In this document: positions 45,886 through 54,885 of the stretch, one piece after another
How the letters are laid out: each line of letters begins with the position of its first letter
Numbering within the stretch: position 1 is the stretch's first letter
Program-made: the position numbers and the translations under genes
The notes under the pieces: generated by a model
What the model was told of the DNA's origin: nothing
The model's input: only the letters and a program-made list of their open reading frames with translations
Databases searched by the model: none
Assembly (NCBI GenBank): GCA_026712715.1
Contig: JAPOPW010000067.1
Coordinates: 1-61,144, forward strand
DNA from: Immundisolibacterales bacterium
GTDB taxonomy: Bacteria > Pseudomonadota > Gammaproteobacteria > HK1
Direction: 5' to 3'
Length of the DNA stretch: 61,144 nt

Positions 45886-46719
45886 ATGCCTGAGCTGCCC
45901 GAGGTCGAACGGGGACGCCGGCTCGCCGCGTCGGTGGCGGAGGGCCGGAGAATCGACGCCGTCGAGTGCGCGGTCGACGCGATCGTCTACGCCGGTGTGC
46001 CGGCCACGGCGTGGGCGGCGCTCCAGGGACGGCGGGTGCGCGCGGCCTGCCGGTGGGGCAAGCAGCTCTGGTTCGACCTCGACTCTCCGCCCCATCCCCT
46101 CTTCCACTTCGGGATGACCGGTGGATTCCGGGTCCCGGGGGACACCCCCCTCAAGCTCGCCACCGGCCCCGCCCACCGCCCGGACGAGTGGCCGCCGCGA
46201 TACTGGAAGATCCTGCTCCGGTTCGACGACGGCGGCGAGCTGGTCATGACCGACGCGCGCCGGCTCGGGCGGTTGCTGCTGCGAGATGTCCCGCGCGACG
46301 AGCCGCCCTTGAGCCGCCTCGGCTTCGATCCGCTGCTTGCCCTGCCTCCGCCCGGCCGGTTCGCCGCCCTGCTCGCGGCGCGCAACGTGGTCATCAAGTC
46401 TCTGCTTCTCGATCAGGGGTTCGCGGCCGGGGTCGGGAACTGGATTGCGGACGAGGTCCTCTTCCAGGCCCGGATCGACCCCCGGCGAAGGGCGCGCGAC
46501 CTCGACGGGCGCGAGGCGAAGCGCCTTCGCTCCGTGCTCCGGCGAATCGTGGAGAAGGCGGTCTCGGTCGATGCCGAGAGCCGCCGCTACCCGAAGGGCT
46601 GGCTCTTCCATCGCCGCTGGGGGCGGCGGGCGGAGGCGAAGACTGCGCGCGGCGAAGCCATCGAGCACATCGACATCGGCGGCCGCACCACCGCGTGGGT
46701 GCCGGCCGTCCAGCGCTGA
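45886..46719 (+). CDS. formamidopyrimidine-DNA glycosylase, zincless plant/fungal-like type
   Basis: A 277-residue base-excision enzyme that removes oxidised purines and nicks the site. Pro2 and Glu3 of PELPEVE are the catalytic N-terminus. GVGNWIADEVLFQARI, GMTGGF and RRYPKGWLFHRRW replace bacterial Fpg sequences and resemble plant and fungal FPG. The C-terminal zinc finger is absent: no Cys is found where four are expected, and the end reads GGRTTAWVPAVQR, close to the zincless finger of eukaryotic and NEIL1-type enzymes. ATG at 45886. Confidence 0.88.
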   Translation: MPELPEVERGRRLAASVAEGRRIDAVECAVDAIVYAGVPATAWAALQGRRVRAACRWGKQLWFDLDSPPHPLFHFGMTGGFRVPGDTPLKLATGPAHRPDEWPPRYWKILLRFDDGGELVMTDARRLGRLLLRDVPRDEPPLSRLGFDPLLALPPPGRFAALLAARNVVIKSLLLDQGFAAGVGNWIADEVLFQARIDPRRRARDLDGREAKRLRSVLRRIVEKAVSVDAESRRYPKGWLFHRRWGRRAEAKTARGEAIEHIDIGGRTTAWVPAVQR

Positions 46720-46775
46720 GCGCCGGTGCTGCGGCCGGATGGAGCGGTTGGCGCGCCCGCGCGCAAGGGAGAACG

Positions 46776-47924
46776 CTATCGGCCGGAGCTCCCCGCCTGC
46801 CTCGAGGCGGAGAGCCGGCGCATGAAGCGCGGGGCGATTGCCCGCAGTCGCTCGTCGCTCACCCGGCCGCTCCGCGTCATGTAGTCGTAGGCGAACTCCT
46901 GCGGCGCGAGGTGCATCCGCTCGGCGAAGCGTTCGTACCAGCTCCAGCTCCCCGCCGCACCGGCGAGGAGCTTCTCGACGACCGGGCGGCGGGCCGCCAC
47001 GAAGCGCTCGAGTCCCTCCTCCACCCGCCCGCCGCTCTCGTCGAGGGCGGCCGCGAGCGCGCCGGCATCTTCCATGGCGAGCCGGGTGCCGGAGCCGATG
47101 GAAAAGTGCACGCTCCGGAGCGCATCGCCGATGAGGACCACGTTCTCGTGCCGCCAGCGTTCACAGGCGAGCACCGGGAAGCGCCGCCACTCCGAGCGGT
47201 TCGAGACGAGCGGATGCCCGCCGAGATCCGGGGCGAAGAGCGTTTCGCAGTAGCGCCTCGCGGCGGCATCGTCAAGGTTGTCGAGGCCGCCTCGCGCCCA
47301 GGTTTCGGCATCGCACTCGACGATGAAGGTACTCATGGCCGGGTCGTAGCGATAGTGATGGGCGACGAAGGCGCCGTCAGGGTTGGAGCGGAACGTCAGG
47401 GTGAGGGTCTCGAACACCTGCCGCGTCCCGTACCAGGCGTAGCGGTTGGCGAGGAGCTCGGTGCGGGGCCGGAACTGCGCCTCGAGCGCGGCGCGCACCC
47501 GGGAGTTGATCCCGTCCGCCCCGACCACGAGGTCGGCGTTCGAGCGAAGCTCCGCGAGCGACGTCACGGGGTCGTCAAAGCGAAGCGAAACCCCGGCGTC
47601 GCGGCAGAGATCGTGCAGGCCCCGGAGCAGCTCCAGGCGACCGATTGACGAGAAGCCGTTGCCGTCGATCGGAACCGCCTCGTCCCGGTGAACGATCGTG
47701 AGGTCCGCCCACCGCTCCATGCGCGCCGCGAGCCGGTCGAACGCGGCGGGCGCGGCGCTTCGGACCCGCTCTCTCCCCGCGTCCGAGAGGACGACGCCGA
47801 AGCCATAGGTTGCGGTGGCGGGATTCTGCTCGCGGACCCGGACCGTCCACCCCGATCGGCGACGCTTGAGGAGGAACGCGAACCACAGCCCGGCCGGCCC
47901 GCCGCCCACCACTTCGATCTTCAA
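46776..47924 (-). CDS. FAD-dependent aromatic-CoA-type monooxygenase
   Basis: A 382-residue group A flavin hydroxylase. GGGPAGLWFAFLL is the dinucleotide site, GADGINSRVR the DG motif and GDALRSVHFSIGSGTRLAMEDA the FAD/ribityl GD motif. The N-terminus with YGFGVVLSDAGRERV is close to salicylyl-CoA 5-hydroxylase and the N-half of 2-aminobenzoyl-CoA monooxygenase. The C-terminal reductase half found in that enzyme is not in the window, so it acts alone or with a separate partner. TTG start at 47924 fits the family; the 16 residues of a longer frame do not. Confidence 0.82.
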   Translation of the reverse strand: MKIEVVGGGPAGLWFAFLLKRRRSGWTVRVREQNPATATYGFGVVLSDAGRERVRSAAPAAFDRLAARMERWADLTIVHRDEAVPIDGNGFSSIGRLELLRGLHDLCRDAGVSLRFDDPVTSLAELRSNADLVVGADGINSRVRAALEAQFRPRTELLANRYAWYGTRQVFETLTLTFRSNPDGAFVAHHYRYDPAMSTFIVECDAETWARGGLDNLDDAAARRYCETLFAPDLGGHPLVSNRSEWRRFPVLACERWRHENVVLIGDALRSVHFSIGSGTRLAMEDAGALAAALDESGGRVEEGLERFVAARRPVVEKLLAGAAGSWSWYERFAERMHLAPQEFAYDYMTRSGRVSDERLRAIAPRFMRRLSASRQAGSSGR

Positions 47925-48071
47925 GCGCCCGCCCCTTCGCTCCCGCCCGCCGGGGCATTCATCTTGCCCCATCCGGTTCCGGATCGCCTATCCTTCGCGC
48001 ATCATCGTTCGCGCCGGTCGGACCCGCCGGCCTCCCGGTCCTCCGACCCGTTGTCACCACTAGGAGCTCTC

Positions 48072-49178
48072 ATGAAGATCAAGGCTGCCGTTCTCTACGA
48101 ACCCAACACGCCGCTCGTCGTCGAGACCCTCGATCTCGACGAGCCGCGCGACGGCGAAGTCCTGGTACGGATGTCTTCGTCCGGGGTGTGCCATTCCGAC
48201 TACCACGTGATGAAGGGCGAATGGACGATGCCGCTCCCGATGGTGCTCGGCCACGAGGCGGCCGGGATCGTGGAGAAGGTCGGACCGGGCTGCACCCAGG
48301 TCAAGCCGGGGCAGCCGGTCATCCTCAACTTCCGGCCGAACTGCGGGTGGTGCGACCACTGCGTCGACGGGCGCCCGGTCCTTTGCAACGGGGCGGACAC
48401 CCCGCGCTGGTTCCAGTTCGACGGCACGGTCCGGCTGCACCGCAACGGCGAGGACATCCATCACTTCGCGCGCATCGCCTCGTTTGCCGAGTACGCGGTG
48501 GTCCCCGAATCGGGCGCGGTGCCGGTGCGCCAGGACATGCCGCTCGACAAGGCGAGCCTCGTCGGCTGCTCGGTCATGACCGGGGTCGGCGCGGTCGTAA
48601 ACACCGCGAAGGTCGAGCCGGGCGCGAAGGTGGTCGTCATCGGCTGCGGCGGCGTCGGGCTCAACTGCGTGCAGGGCGCGCAGCTCGCCGGCGCCGAGCA
48701 GGTCGTCGCGGTGGACACGAAGGCCAACAAGCTCGACTACGCGCGGACGTTCGGCGCGACGGACACCATAAACTCGTCCAACGCGACGAACGAGGAGGTC
48801 GTCGAGCGCATCCAGGAGCTCACCAGGGGCGGACCGGACTACGCATTCGAGGCGATCGGATTCGGCCCGACCATCCTCCAGGCCTACGAGTGCACCCGCC
48901 CCGGCGGCACCACGGTGGTCGTCGGCATGGCCCCCGAGAACGACGAGATCACCCTGAACGCGCTCTCCATTCCGCGCACGGAGAAGATCATCATGGGCTC
49001 CTGGTACGGATCGGCGAAGGCGTGGACCGACCTGCCGCGGATGTGCGACCTCTACCTCGCGGGAAGGCTCAACCTCGACGACCTCGTGAGCCGGAGCTAT
49101 CCGCTCGAGGAGATCAACGAAGCCTACGACGCTCTCGCGGCGGGAGACGTGGCGCGGAGCATCATCGAGTACGCGTAG
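48072..49178 (+). CDS. zinc-dependent alcohol dehydrogenase (class III-like)
   Basis: A 368-residue medium-chain dehydrogenase. Catalytic zinc ligands are the Cys in SGVCHSDYH and the His of GHEAAG; the structural zinc has the NCGWCDHCVDGRPVLC loop. GCGGVGLNCVQGAQLAGA is the NAD motif. It resembles the class III group, including those that act on S-hydroxymethyl-type adducts or aryl/benzyl alcohols. It is divergent from the FAD monooxygenase gene (147 bases) and followed 40 bases later by the ABM gene. Confidence 0.92.
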   Translation: MKIKAAVLYEPNTPLVVETLDLDEPRDGEVLVRMSSSGVCHSDYHVMKGEWTMPLPMVLGHEAAGIVEKVGPGCTQVKPGQPVILNFRPNCGWCDHCVDGRPVLCNGADTPRWFQFDGTVRLHRNGEDIHHFARIASFAEYAVVPESGAVPVRQDMPLDKASLVGCSVMTGVGAVVNTAKVEPGAKVVVIGCGGVGLNCVQGAQLAGAEQVVAVDTKANKLDYARTFGATDTINSSNATNEEVVERIQELTRGGPDYAFEAIGFGPTILQAYECTRPGGTTVVVGMAPENDEITLNALSIPRTEKIIMGSWYGSAKAWTDLPRMCDLYLAGRLNLDDLVSRSYPLEEINEAYDALAAGDVARSIIEYA

Positions 49179-49218
49179 CGCCACCGGTTCGAACCGCTGA
49201 CCTTGAGGAGCACATTCC

Positions 49219-49509
49219 ATGATCGTCATTCACGTCGATTACCGGGTGAAGCCCGAATGCGTGGAAGAGTTTGGAGATCGACTGCGCAGGCACGCGAAGA
49301 ACTCGGTGGCCGAGCCCGGCTGCCTCACCTTCGACGTGGCCCAGGCCGACGACGACGCGACCCGCTTCTTCATCTGGGAGATCTACACCGACGACGAGGC
49401 CGTCAAGTTCCACGGGCAACAGCCCTCCCTCGCGGAGTTCCGCAAGGTGGCCGAGCCGATGAGCCTCTCGCGCGAGGTCTCGATGGCGAAGCTCGTCAGC
49501 GGGGACTGA
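49219..49509 (+). CDS. antibiotic-biosynthesis-monooxygenase (ABM)-domain protein
   Basis: A 96-residue dimeric ferredoxin-like protein. IVIHVDYRVKPECVEEF and ENSVAEPGCLTF-type segments (RTKNSVAEPGCLTFDVAQ region) are characteristic; relatives are quinol monooxygenases such as YgiN. A GAGGAG site precedes the ATG. Lies after the alcohol dehydrogenase and may help remove quinoid products. Confidence 0.85.
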   Translation: MIVIHVDYRVKPECVEEFGDRLRRHAKNSVAEPGCLTFDVAQADDDATRFFIWEIYTDDEAVKFHGQQPSLAEFRKVAEPMSLSREVSMAKLVSGD

Positions 49510-49579
49510 GCGCCAGAACCGAGCACGTCTTGCGAATCGACTCGCCGGCTCCTACCGGGCCAGGGCGGGGACCGGACCC

Positions 49580-50365
49580 ATGCGAGTACTGAGCTGGAAC
49601 GTCAACGGGATCCGCGCCTGCACGAAGCGCGGATTCGCGGACTTCCTCCAGCGGTGCGAGGCGCACGTGCTCGGGGTGCAGGAGGTGCGGGCCCTCCCGG
49701 ATCAGATCCCGGACGAGTCTCGCGCGCCGGCGGGCTGGCACACCATGTTCTCGCCGGCCGAGCGCCGCGGCTACAGCGGGGTCGGCCTCTACGCACGGCT
49801 CGAGCCGGAGCGGGTCGAGACCTCCCTCGACGAACCGCGCTTCGACGCCGAGGGACGATTCGTCGCCGCGCAGTTCAACACCGGACGGGGCCGCTTCGCG
49901 GTGGTCAACTGCTACTTCCCGAAGGGGAGCGGCAAGGACCGCGACAACAGCCGGGTGCCCTACAAGCTCGACTTCTATCGCGCGGTGTTCGACCGGATCG
50001 AGCGGCTCCGCCGCCGGTGCCCGGTGCTCGTCATCGGCGACTACAACACTGCCCACCGGGAGATCGACCTCGCCCGGCCGAAGGCGAACGTCAAGAACAG
50101 CGGATTCCTCCCCGAGGAGCGGGCGGAGGTCGACCGCTGGCTCGAGGCCGGCTGGTGCGACACGTTTCGGGCTTTGCACCCGGACGAGCCCGACCACTAC
50201 TCGTGGTGGGCGCAGCGCGGCGGGGCACGCGCGCGGAACGTCGGGTGGCGGATCGACTACGTGCTGGCGTCGCCGGCGGCGATGAAGCGGGTGCGCGGCG
50301 CCTTCATCTGGCCGCACGAGCACGGCTCCGACCACTGCCCGGTCGGGGTCGACATCGACCTCTGA
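49580..50365 (+). CDS. xthA: exodeoxyribonuclease III
   Basis: A 261-residue AP endonuclease and 3'-exonuclease for base-excision repair. LSWNVNGIRAC, GVQEVRA, NCYFPKGSGKD, GDYNTAHREIDLARP and SDHCPVGVDI are the family motifs, with Glu in QEVRA, the Tyr in NCYFPKG, and Asp/His near the end. ATG at 49580. A DNA glycosylase of the same pathway (Fpg) is 3 kb upstream. Confidence 0.95.
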   Translation: MRVLSWNVNGIRACTKRGFADFLQRCEAHVLGVQEVRALPDQIPDESRAPAGWHTMFSPAERRGYSGVGLYARLEPERVETSLDEPRFDAEGRFVAAQFNTGRGRFAVVNCYFPKGSGKDRDNSRVPYKLDFYRAVFDRIERLRRRCPVLVIGDYNTAHREIDLARPKANVKNSGFLPEERAEVDRWLEAGWCDTFRALHPDEPDHYSWWAQRGGARARNVGWRIDYVLASPAAMKRVRGAFIWPHEHGSDHCPVGVDIDL

Positions 50366-50490
50366 CCGAATGATTCACCGTCCTCGCGCCGCGCCAGCCG
50401 ACCCACGATTCGAGGATTCCGGCGGACGTGGCGAAAGACGCGTCGGACCGGGGTGACGACCGGATGAACGCGACGGGCCGCCGGCCGCCG

Positions 50491-51309
50491 ATGGACTGCA
50501 CGATCGTCGACGTTTTCGCGGAGCGGCCCCTCGCCGGCAACCAGCTCGCGGTGGTGCGCGGCTGCGCCCACCTCGATGCGCGCGAGATGCAGTCCATCGC
50601 CCGGGAGATGAACTTCTCGGAGACGACCTTCGTCGTCGAGGAACGGCCGGGGGAGGCGCGGGTTCGCATCTTCACCCCGGTGCGGGAGCTCCCGTTCGCC
50701 GGGCACCCGACCCTCGGCACCGCGTGGGTGCTCGGCCGCGACCGGGGAGCCTTCACCCTCGACCTCGCGGCGGGCAGGGTCCCGGTTACCTTCGAGGCGG
50801 ACGGCATCGCGTGGATGGAGCCGCCCCCCGTGGACCTTGGAGATCCGCTCGACCCGCCACGGGCGGCGGCGCTGCTCGGCCTTGCGGAGTCGGACCTCGA
50901 CCCCCGCTACCCGAGCCGGTTCGCGACGGTCGGACCGTGGTTCGTGCTGATCGGCCTGCGGACACTCGCCGCGCTTCGCCGCATCGCCGTCGAGCCGTCC
51001 GTGTACGAAGACGTCGCGGAGGGCGGCTGGCTCGCCGTCTTCGCCTTCGCGGAAGAGCCCTACCACTCCGATGCGAACTTCGCCGCCCGCATGCTGATTC
51101 CCTTCAACGGAATACGGGAAGACGCGGCGACCGGGAGCGCGAACACCGCGTTCGCCGCCCACCTTCGCTCCCTCGGCGCGGGCGGCCGGTTCATCGTCGA
51201 GCAGGGCTTCGAGATCGACCGCCCGGCGCGCCTCTACCTCGAGGTCGCCGACCCGATCCGCGTCGGCGGCAAGGTGCAGCCCGTCCTCACCGGCACCCTC
51301 GACTATTGA
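50491..51309 (+). CDS. PhzF-family isomerase
   Basis: A 272-residue protein with two similar halves of the diaminopimelate-epimerase fold. VDVFAERPLAGNQLAVV is the signature start. Catalytic Glu is in FSETTFV and the second half has DAATGSANTAFAA. Members isomerise small acids or act in phenazine pathways, but most bacterial ones have no known substrate. I chose the ATG at 50491; a start at 50464 would add nine residues. Confidence 0.9.
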   Translation: MDCTIVDVFAERPLAGNQLAVVRGCAHLDAREMQSIAREMNFSETTFVVEERPGEARVRIFTPVRELPFAGHPTLGTAWVLGRDRGAFTLDLAAGRVPVTFEADGIAWMEPPPVDLGDPLDPPRAAALLGLAESDLDPRYPSRFATVGPWFVLIGLRTLAALRRIAVEPSVYEDVAEGGWLAVFAFAEEPYHSDANFAARMLIPFNGIREDAATGSANTAFAAHLRSLGAGGRFIVEQGFEIDRPARLYLEVADPIRVGGKVQPVLTGTLDY

Positions 51310-51325
51310 CCCAACGGGCTTCGCC

Positions 51326-51680
51326 ATGACGACTTCGACCTACAACGATTTTCTGCAGGCAGTGCATGAGGCATTGTGGATCCGGGCCGACCGGCATCAT
51401 CCACTGGACCTGGACGGCGGCAAGCGGGAGGGGCGTCCTCCGGTTCTTTCGAGGCATCACGCAGCAAAGAACATCCTGATCCCCTCAGACGAGACAGCGG
51501 CAGATGAAATCCGCGCCGCTATCCCGGAGAGACGGCGGCACCGGTGGTTTCGCAGCCTCAAGAGCTCCCAGGCTTTGACGCAGAGTGTGTTCGGGGCAAT
51601 CTGCACTTTCGACCGTCTCGATCTGCTTGAAGACGTGACCACCGAGTGGGCGGGGACATTGACGCCTTGGAAGTCGTCGT
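51326..51680 (+). pseudogene. fragment resembling a PGN_0703-type nuclease
   Basis: The first 105 codons encode a protein whose sequence, for example YNDFLQAVHEALW, KNILIPSDETA and HRWFRSLKSSQALTQSVFG, resembles from memory the N-terminal half of PGN_0703-type PD-(D/E)XK nucleases that occur in restriction and defence islands. The catalytic second half is missing. After about 51650 the frame keeps open but the sequence stops resembling it and turns Arg/Thr-rich. ATG at 51326. The break joins a different gene remnant in another frame. Confidence 0.5.
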
Positions 51681-52680
51681 CCGGTGGGGCGACTACCGCC
51701 GGGTCGAGGCGGAGGGCGATGGTTTGGAAGAGAACCGCAGGGAGGTGGCCCGCGAAGCCGAGACGGCGGGCGAACAGCCTGGCGAAGACAACGACGAGAG
51801 CGGTGGAGATGCCCGTCGCCCTGGCCAAGGTGCCGGCGATGAACCCGGAGCCGACGACCGTAGTGCGCGGAGCTGGTGGCAGCGCATCCCTCGGGAGGAA
51901 CCGGTCGCGGTAGCCCTCCCCACTATGCCGGAGAACCCGCGTCCATACCCGGTCCCCAACTCCGGCGGGCTCGCCATCCACGTGGTCGCCCGCCCCGTGA
52001 ACGCCGCGAGCTTTGCGGGCCGGACAGCACCCGGGGCCCGTTCCCTCTCCCTCTTCCTGGTGAACAACCGCACGGCGGCTTCCCACCAGGAGCGGGAGGT
52101 GTCCTTCGCGTTTCAGGCCGAGATCGAGGTGCGAAGCGCAACGCCGTTCGTCCCGCGCCCCGACCCGCGCGAGGTTTCCGGCGAGGACCGGGACGAGCGC
52201 GTCGCGGACCTGCACTACGCCCACACTCCCGAGTACGCGGCCGGCCACGGCGTTTCCGCGGACTGGGAGCTGGTGGACGGTGCCTGCCGAGTCCTCCGGA
52301 CCACTTGGACACCCGCCGCCGACGTGGAGAAGACGGAGACCTTCGACGTTCCGGGAGCGGAGCTCGACATGCGCGTCCCCGGCGCTCTCGCCGACGGTTT
52401 CGCGGCCGAGGCGGCGCTATCCCCGCTCGCGACCGAGTACCGATCGTGGATCGAGGACCGACGCGCCGGCCTTGGCGCGCTTTCCGGCGATCGCCTGGAG
52501 GCAGCCGGGGAGATCCTGCACCTCGCGGAGGTCGCCGCGGCCCGGATGGAGCACGGCATCCGCGCATTGGCGGACTACCCGGACGCCCTCGACGCCTTCC
52601 GCACCGCGAACCGTGCCGTCTACGCAAGCAACGCCCTCGCGGCGCCTCGCTCTCGAAGGGGGATGGTCGCTCGGACTCCG
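51646..52680 (+). pseudogene. remnant resembling the N-terminal region of DISARM helicase DrmA
   Basis: This frame runs about 345 codons. VVVRWGDYRRVE, WWQRIPREEPVAV, SLSLFLVNNRTA, FAFQAEIEVR, PFVPRPDPRE and DERVADLHYAHTPEYAAGHGV match what I recall of the DrmA N-terminal region. The extreme N-terminus is absent, a Gly/Asp-rich stretch sits in the middle, and the frame dissolves near 52650 without any helicase motor motif. It should be treated as a broken gene; the assignment is from memory and needs a search. Confidence 0.5.
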
Positions 52681-52689
52681 CCCGCAGCA

Positions 52690-53084
52690 GGGTCAGCCAG
52701 TTCAAGAACAACCCGGGCGGCCGGTCGTCAACCGTTCCGCTCGAGAGCTGCCCGTGGTGCGGCGCGGATTTCACCCCGGATTCCTTCACCCTGCTCCCGG
52801 ATTCGGTTCGGCCGATCGATCTCCGCATCACCTGCGCGAACCGGCAGTGCGAGTTTTCGGCGGCCTGGCTCGGCCGAGAGCCGGTGGGCGCGCGGCTGGA
52901 CGAGCTGATCTCCGGGCACAACGCCTGGGCGAGCGACCGGCACTTCCCGGGCGGGCCGTACGTGCTGCTCCACGGGGTGTCGGTCATCGGGCATCTCCTT
53001 CTCGCCAAGGCAGTCGAATTGGGTGACGAATCCGATGCACCAGCCTCCACCACGTTCATATTTGTCACTCAATGGTTGACTTGA
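52690..53084 (+). pseudogene. fragments resembling DrmA zinc-ribbon region and DrmB C-terminus
   Basis: One frame downstream of the previous remnant and shifted relative to it. It has SCPWCGADF and ITCANRQCEF, a Cys4 zinc-ribbon pattern like that in the middle of DrmA, and then, with no linker, FPGGPYVLLHGVSVIGHLLL, which is close to the PYVLLH..AHLL start of DUF1998 in DrmB. It ends soon after at 53084. The joining of two parts from different genes suggests deletions within a former drmA-drmB locus. Confidence 0.4.
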
Positions 53085-53256
53085 CCTGCAACCCCTGCCT
53101 AGGGTGCACCGTATATTGCAGATTCTTGAACGAGCACATCCACCGCCGGCCCGACATCGCGCACGTCGAGATCATGATCCGGATCGGAATGTTCAAGGAC
53201 CAGTTCTTGCTCACGTCCACGTGCCGTAGCAACCGCGGCGCTCCCGGGAGATGGCC

Positions 53257-53481
53257 ATGAGCACATCGCTGCGATCGATGCCGGGGGCCGGGACTCCGGC
53301 TGCATTCGAGTCACCGGGACCGGTGGTCCCGGGGCTGCCGGCCGCGGTCTGCACGAGCGATGCGGTCCTCCCCCTGGAGAGTGACCAAGCCTTCACCGGG
53401 TCGCGGAGCGGGGTGCTTTCTCCGGGGTGGGAGAACGCCGTGCGCAGCTTGCACGAGCGCGTGGCGGCTCGCCGGCGATGA
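53257..53481 (+). CDS. small hypothetical protein coupled to the Rieske oxygenase gene
   Basis: A 74-codon frame with no recognisable domain. It has a GGGAG ribosome-binding site six bases before the ATG at 53257, and its stop overlaps the next start in the string ATGA, both signs of real translation. The sequence is Ala/Pro/Ser-rich with one Cys. It could equally be the leader of the oxygenase gene. An ATG at 53251 in frame adds two residues. Confidence 0.4.
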   Translation: MSTSLRSMPGAGTPAAFESPGPVVPGLPAAVCTSDAVLPLESDQAFTGSRSGVLSPGWENAVRSLHERVAARRR

Positions 53482-54881
53482 ACGCCGGGCCGCAACCCGG
53501 CCCGGGACCGCTCGGCCGGTTCGGTGATGCCGACTTCCGGGGATACGGGGCCCGGCGCCACGCCGAGCCCGACGAGGAGCTCACACGCGTCGGCCCCGAC
53601 ACCCCGTGCGGGGAGTACCTGCGACGGTTCTGGCATCCGGTCGCCCTGTCGTCCGAGATCGCCGACCTGCCGATCCGGGTCCGGGTCCTGGGCGAGGACC
53701 TGGTGGCATTCCGCGACGGCGAAGCGCGGGTCGGACTCGTGCACCGGCGTTGCCCGCACCGCAGGGCCTCTCTGGAGTACGGCACCCTCGAGGGGCGCGG
53801 GATCCGGTGCTGCTACCACGGCTGGCACTTCGACGTCGACGGCACCCTGCTGGAAGCGCCGGGTCAGCCGCCGGAGGCGCAGGCACGGCTGAAACGCCGG
53901 GTCCGGCTCGGGGCCTACCCCGCCTTCGAGCACCGGGGACTCGTGTTCGCCTTCCTCGGCCCGCCGCAGGAGATGCCCGAGTTCCCCATCTATGACACCT
54001 TCGAGCTGCCGGAGATGGAGATGGTGCCCTACCGGGCGCCGTTCCGGTGCAACTGGCTCCAGGTGCTCGACGCCATCCTCGACCCCATCCACACGAGCTT
54101 CCTGCATTCGAGCATCAGTCGCGAGCAGTTCTCCGCGGGCTTCGGCGAGGTCGGCCGGATGGACTTCTTCGACCGCGATGCCTGGCTGATGGGGACGAAC
54201 ACCCGCCGCGTGGGCGGGCACGTCTGGCTCCGGGTCAACGAGCTGGTGCTGCCGAACTTCACCCAGGCGGGCGCCGCGTTCGCCGCCGACGGCACGAAGC
54301 GGCACCACTACGGGCGCACCGCCTTCGTGCGTTGGGTGGTGCCGGTCGACGACGAGAACACGGTGGCGCTCGCCTGGGCCTGCTTCGGCGAGCGGGGCGA
54401 CCCGCCGGCATGGAACACCCCCGAGGGGCCCGAGCTCATCGAGCAGGGCGAGGTCTTCGACCGCCCATACGAGCAGCGCCAGCGCTTCCCGGGCGATGCC
54501 GAAGCGGTCGAGGGCATGGGCCGCATCACCGTGCACGCCGAGGAGCACCTGGCCCCGAGCGACAAGGGCGTCGCGCTCATGCGGCGGCGGCTGCGCGCGC
54601 AGATTCGCGCGGTGGCGGCGGGCGAGCAGCCCCGGCGGGTAACCGACCTCGCGTCGAGTCCGGTCCCCACTTATGGCGGCGATACGGTGCTTGCGCTTCC
54701 CCGCGACGGCGAGTCGGACGAGTCCGAGCGCTTCAGCCGGCTCGCGCACACCTTCATGCAGATACAGTTCGAGGCCGACGGGCTGGGCGAGCCCGAACGG
54801 GTCGCGCACGTCACCGGGCGCCTCCGGGCACTGGAGGCGAACGGCGGGACCATCGACCCGTCCGACCTCTCGGCCGGGTGA
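53478..54881 (+). CDS. Rieske non-haem iron oxygenase, large subunit
   Basis: A 467-residue oxygenase subunit. The 2Fe-2S Rieske motif is CPHRRAS ... CCYHGWHFD (Cys-X-His and Cys-X2-His). The mononuclear iron is likely held by LDAILDPIHTSFLHSS (two His and Asp/Glu nearby). This arrangement is typical for vanillate demethylase and phthalate dioxygenase-like enzymes with a separate reductase, and no reductase is found in the window. ATG at 53478 overlaps the small upstream frame. It removes a methyl group or hydroxylates a ring; substrate unknown. Confidence 0.9.
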   Translation: MNAGPQPGPGPLGRFGDADFRGYGARRHAEPDEELTRVGPDTPCGEYLRRFWHPVALSSEIADLPIRVRVLGEDLVAFRDGEARVGLVHRRCPHRRASLEYGTLEGRGIRCCYHGWHFDVDGTLLEAPGQPPEAQARLKRRVRLGAYPAFEHRGLVFAFLGPPQEMPEFPIYDTFELPEMEMVPYRAPFRCNWLQVLDAILDPIHTSFLHSSISREQFSAGFGEVGRMDFFDRDAWLMGTNTRRVGGHVWLRVNELVLPNFTQAGAAFAADGTKRHHYGRTAFVRWVVPVDDENTVALAWACFGERGDPPAWNTPEGPELIEQGEVFDRPYEQRQRFPGDAEAVEGMGRITVHAEEHLAPSDKGVALMRRRLRAQIRAVAAGEQPRRVTDLASSPVPTYGGDTVLALPRDGESDESERFSRLAHTFMQIQFEADGLGEPERVAHVTGRLRALEANGGTIDPSDLSAG

Positions 54882-54885
54882 GCCC

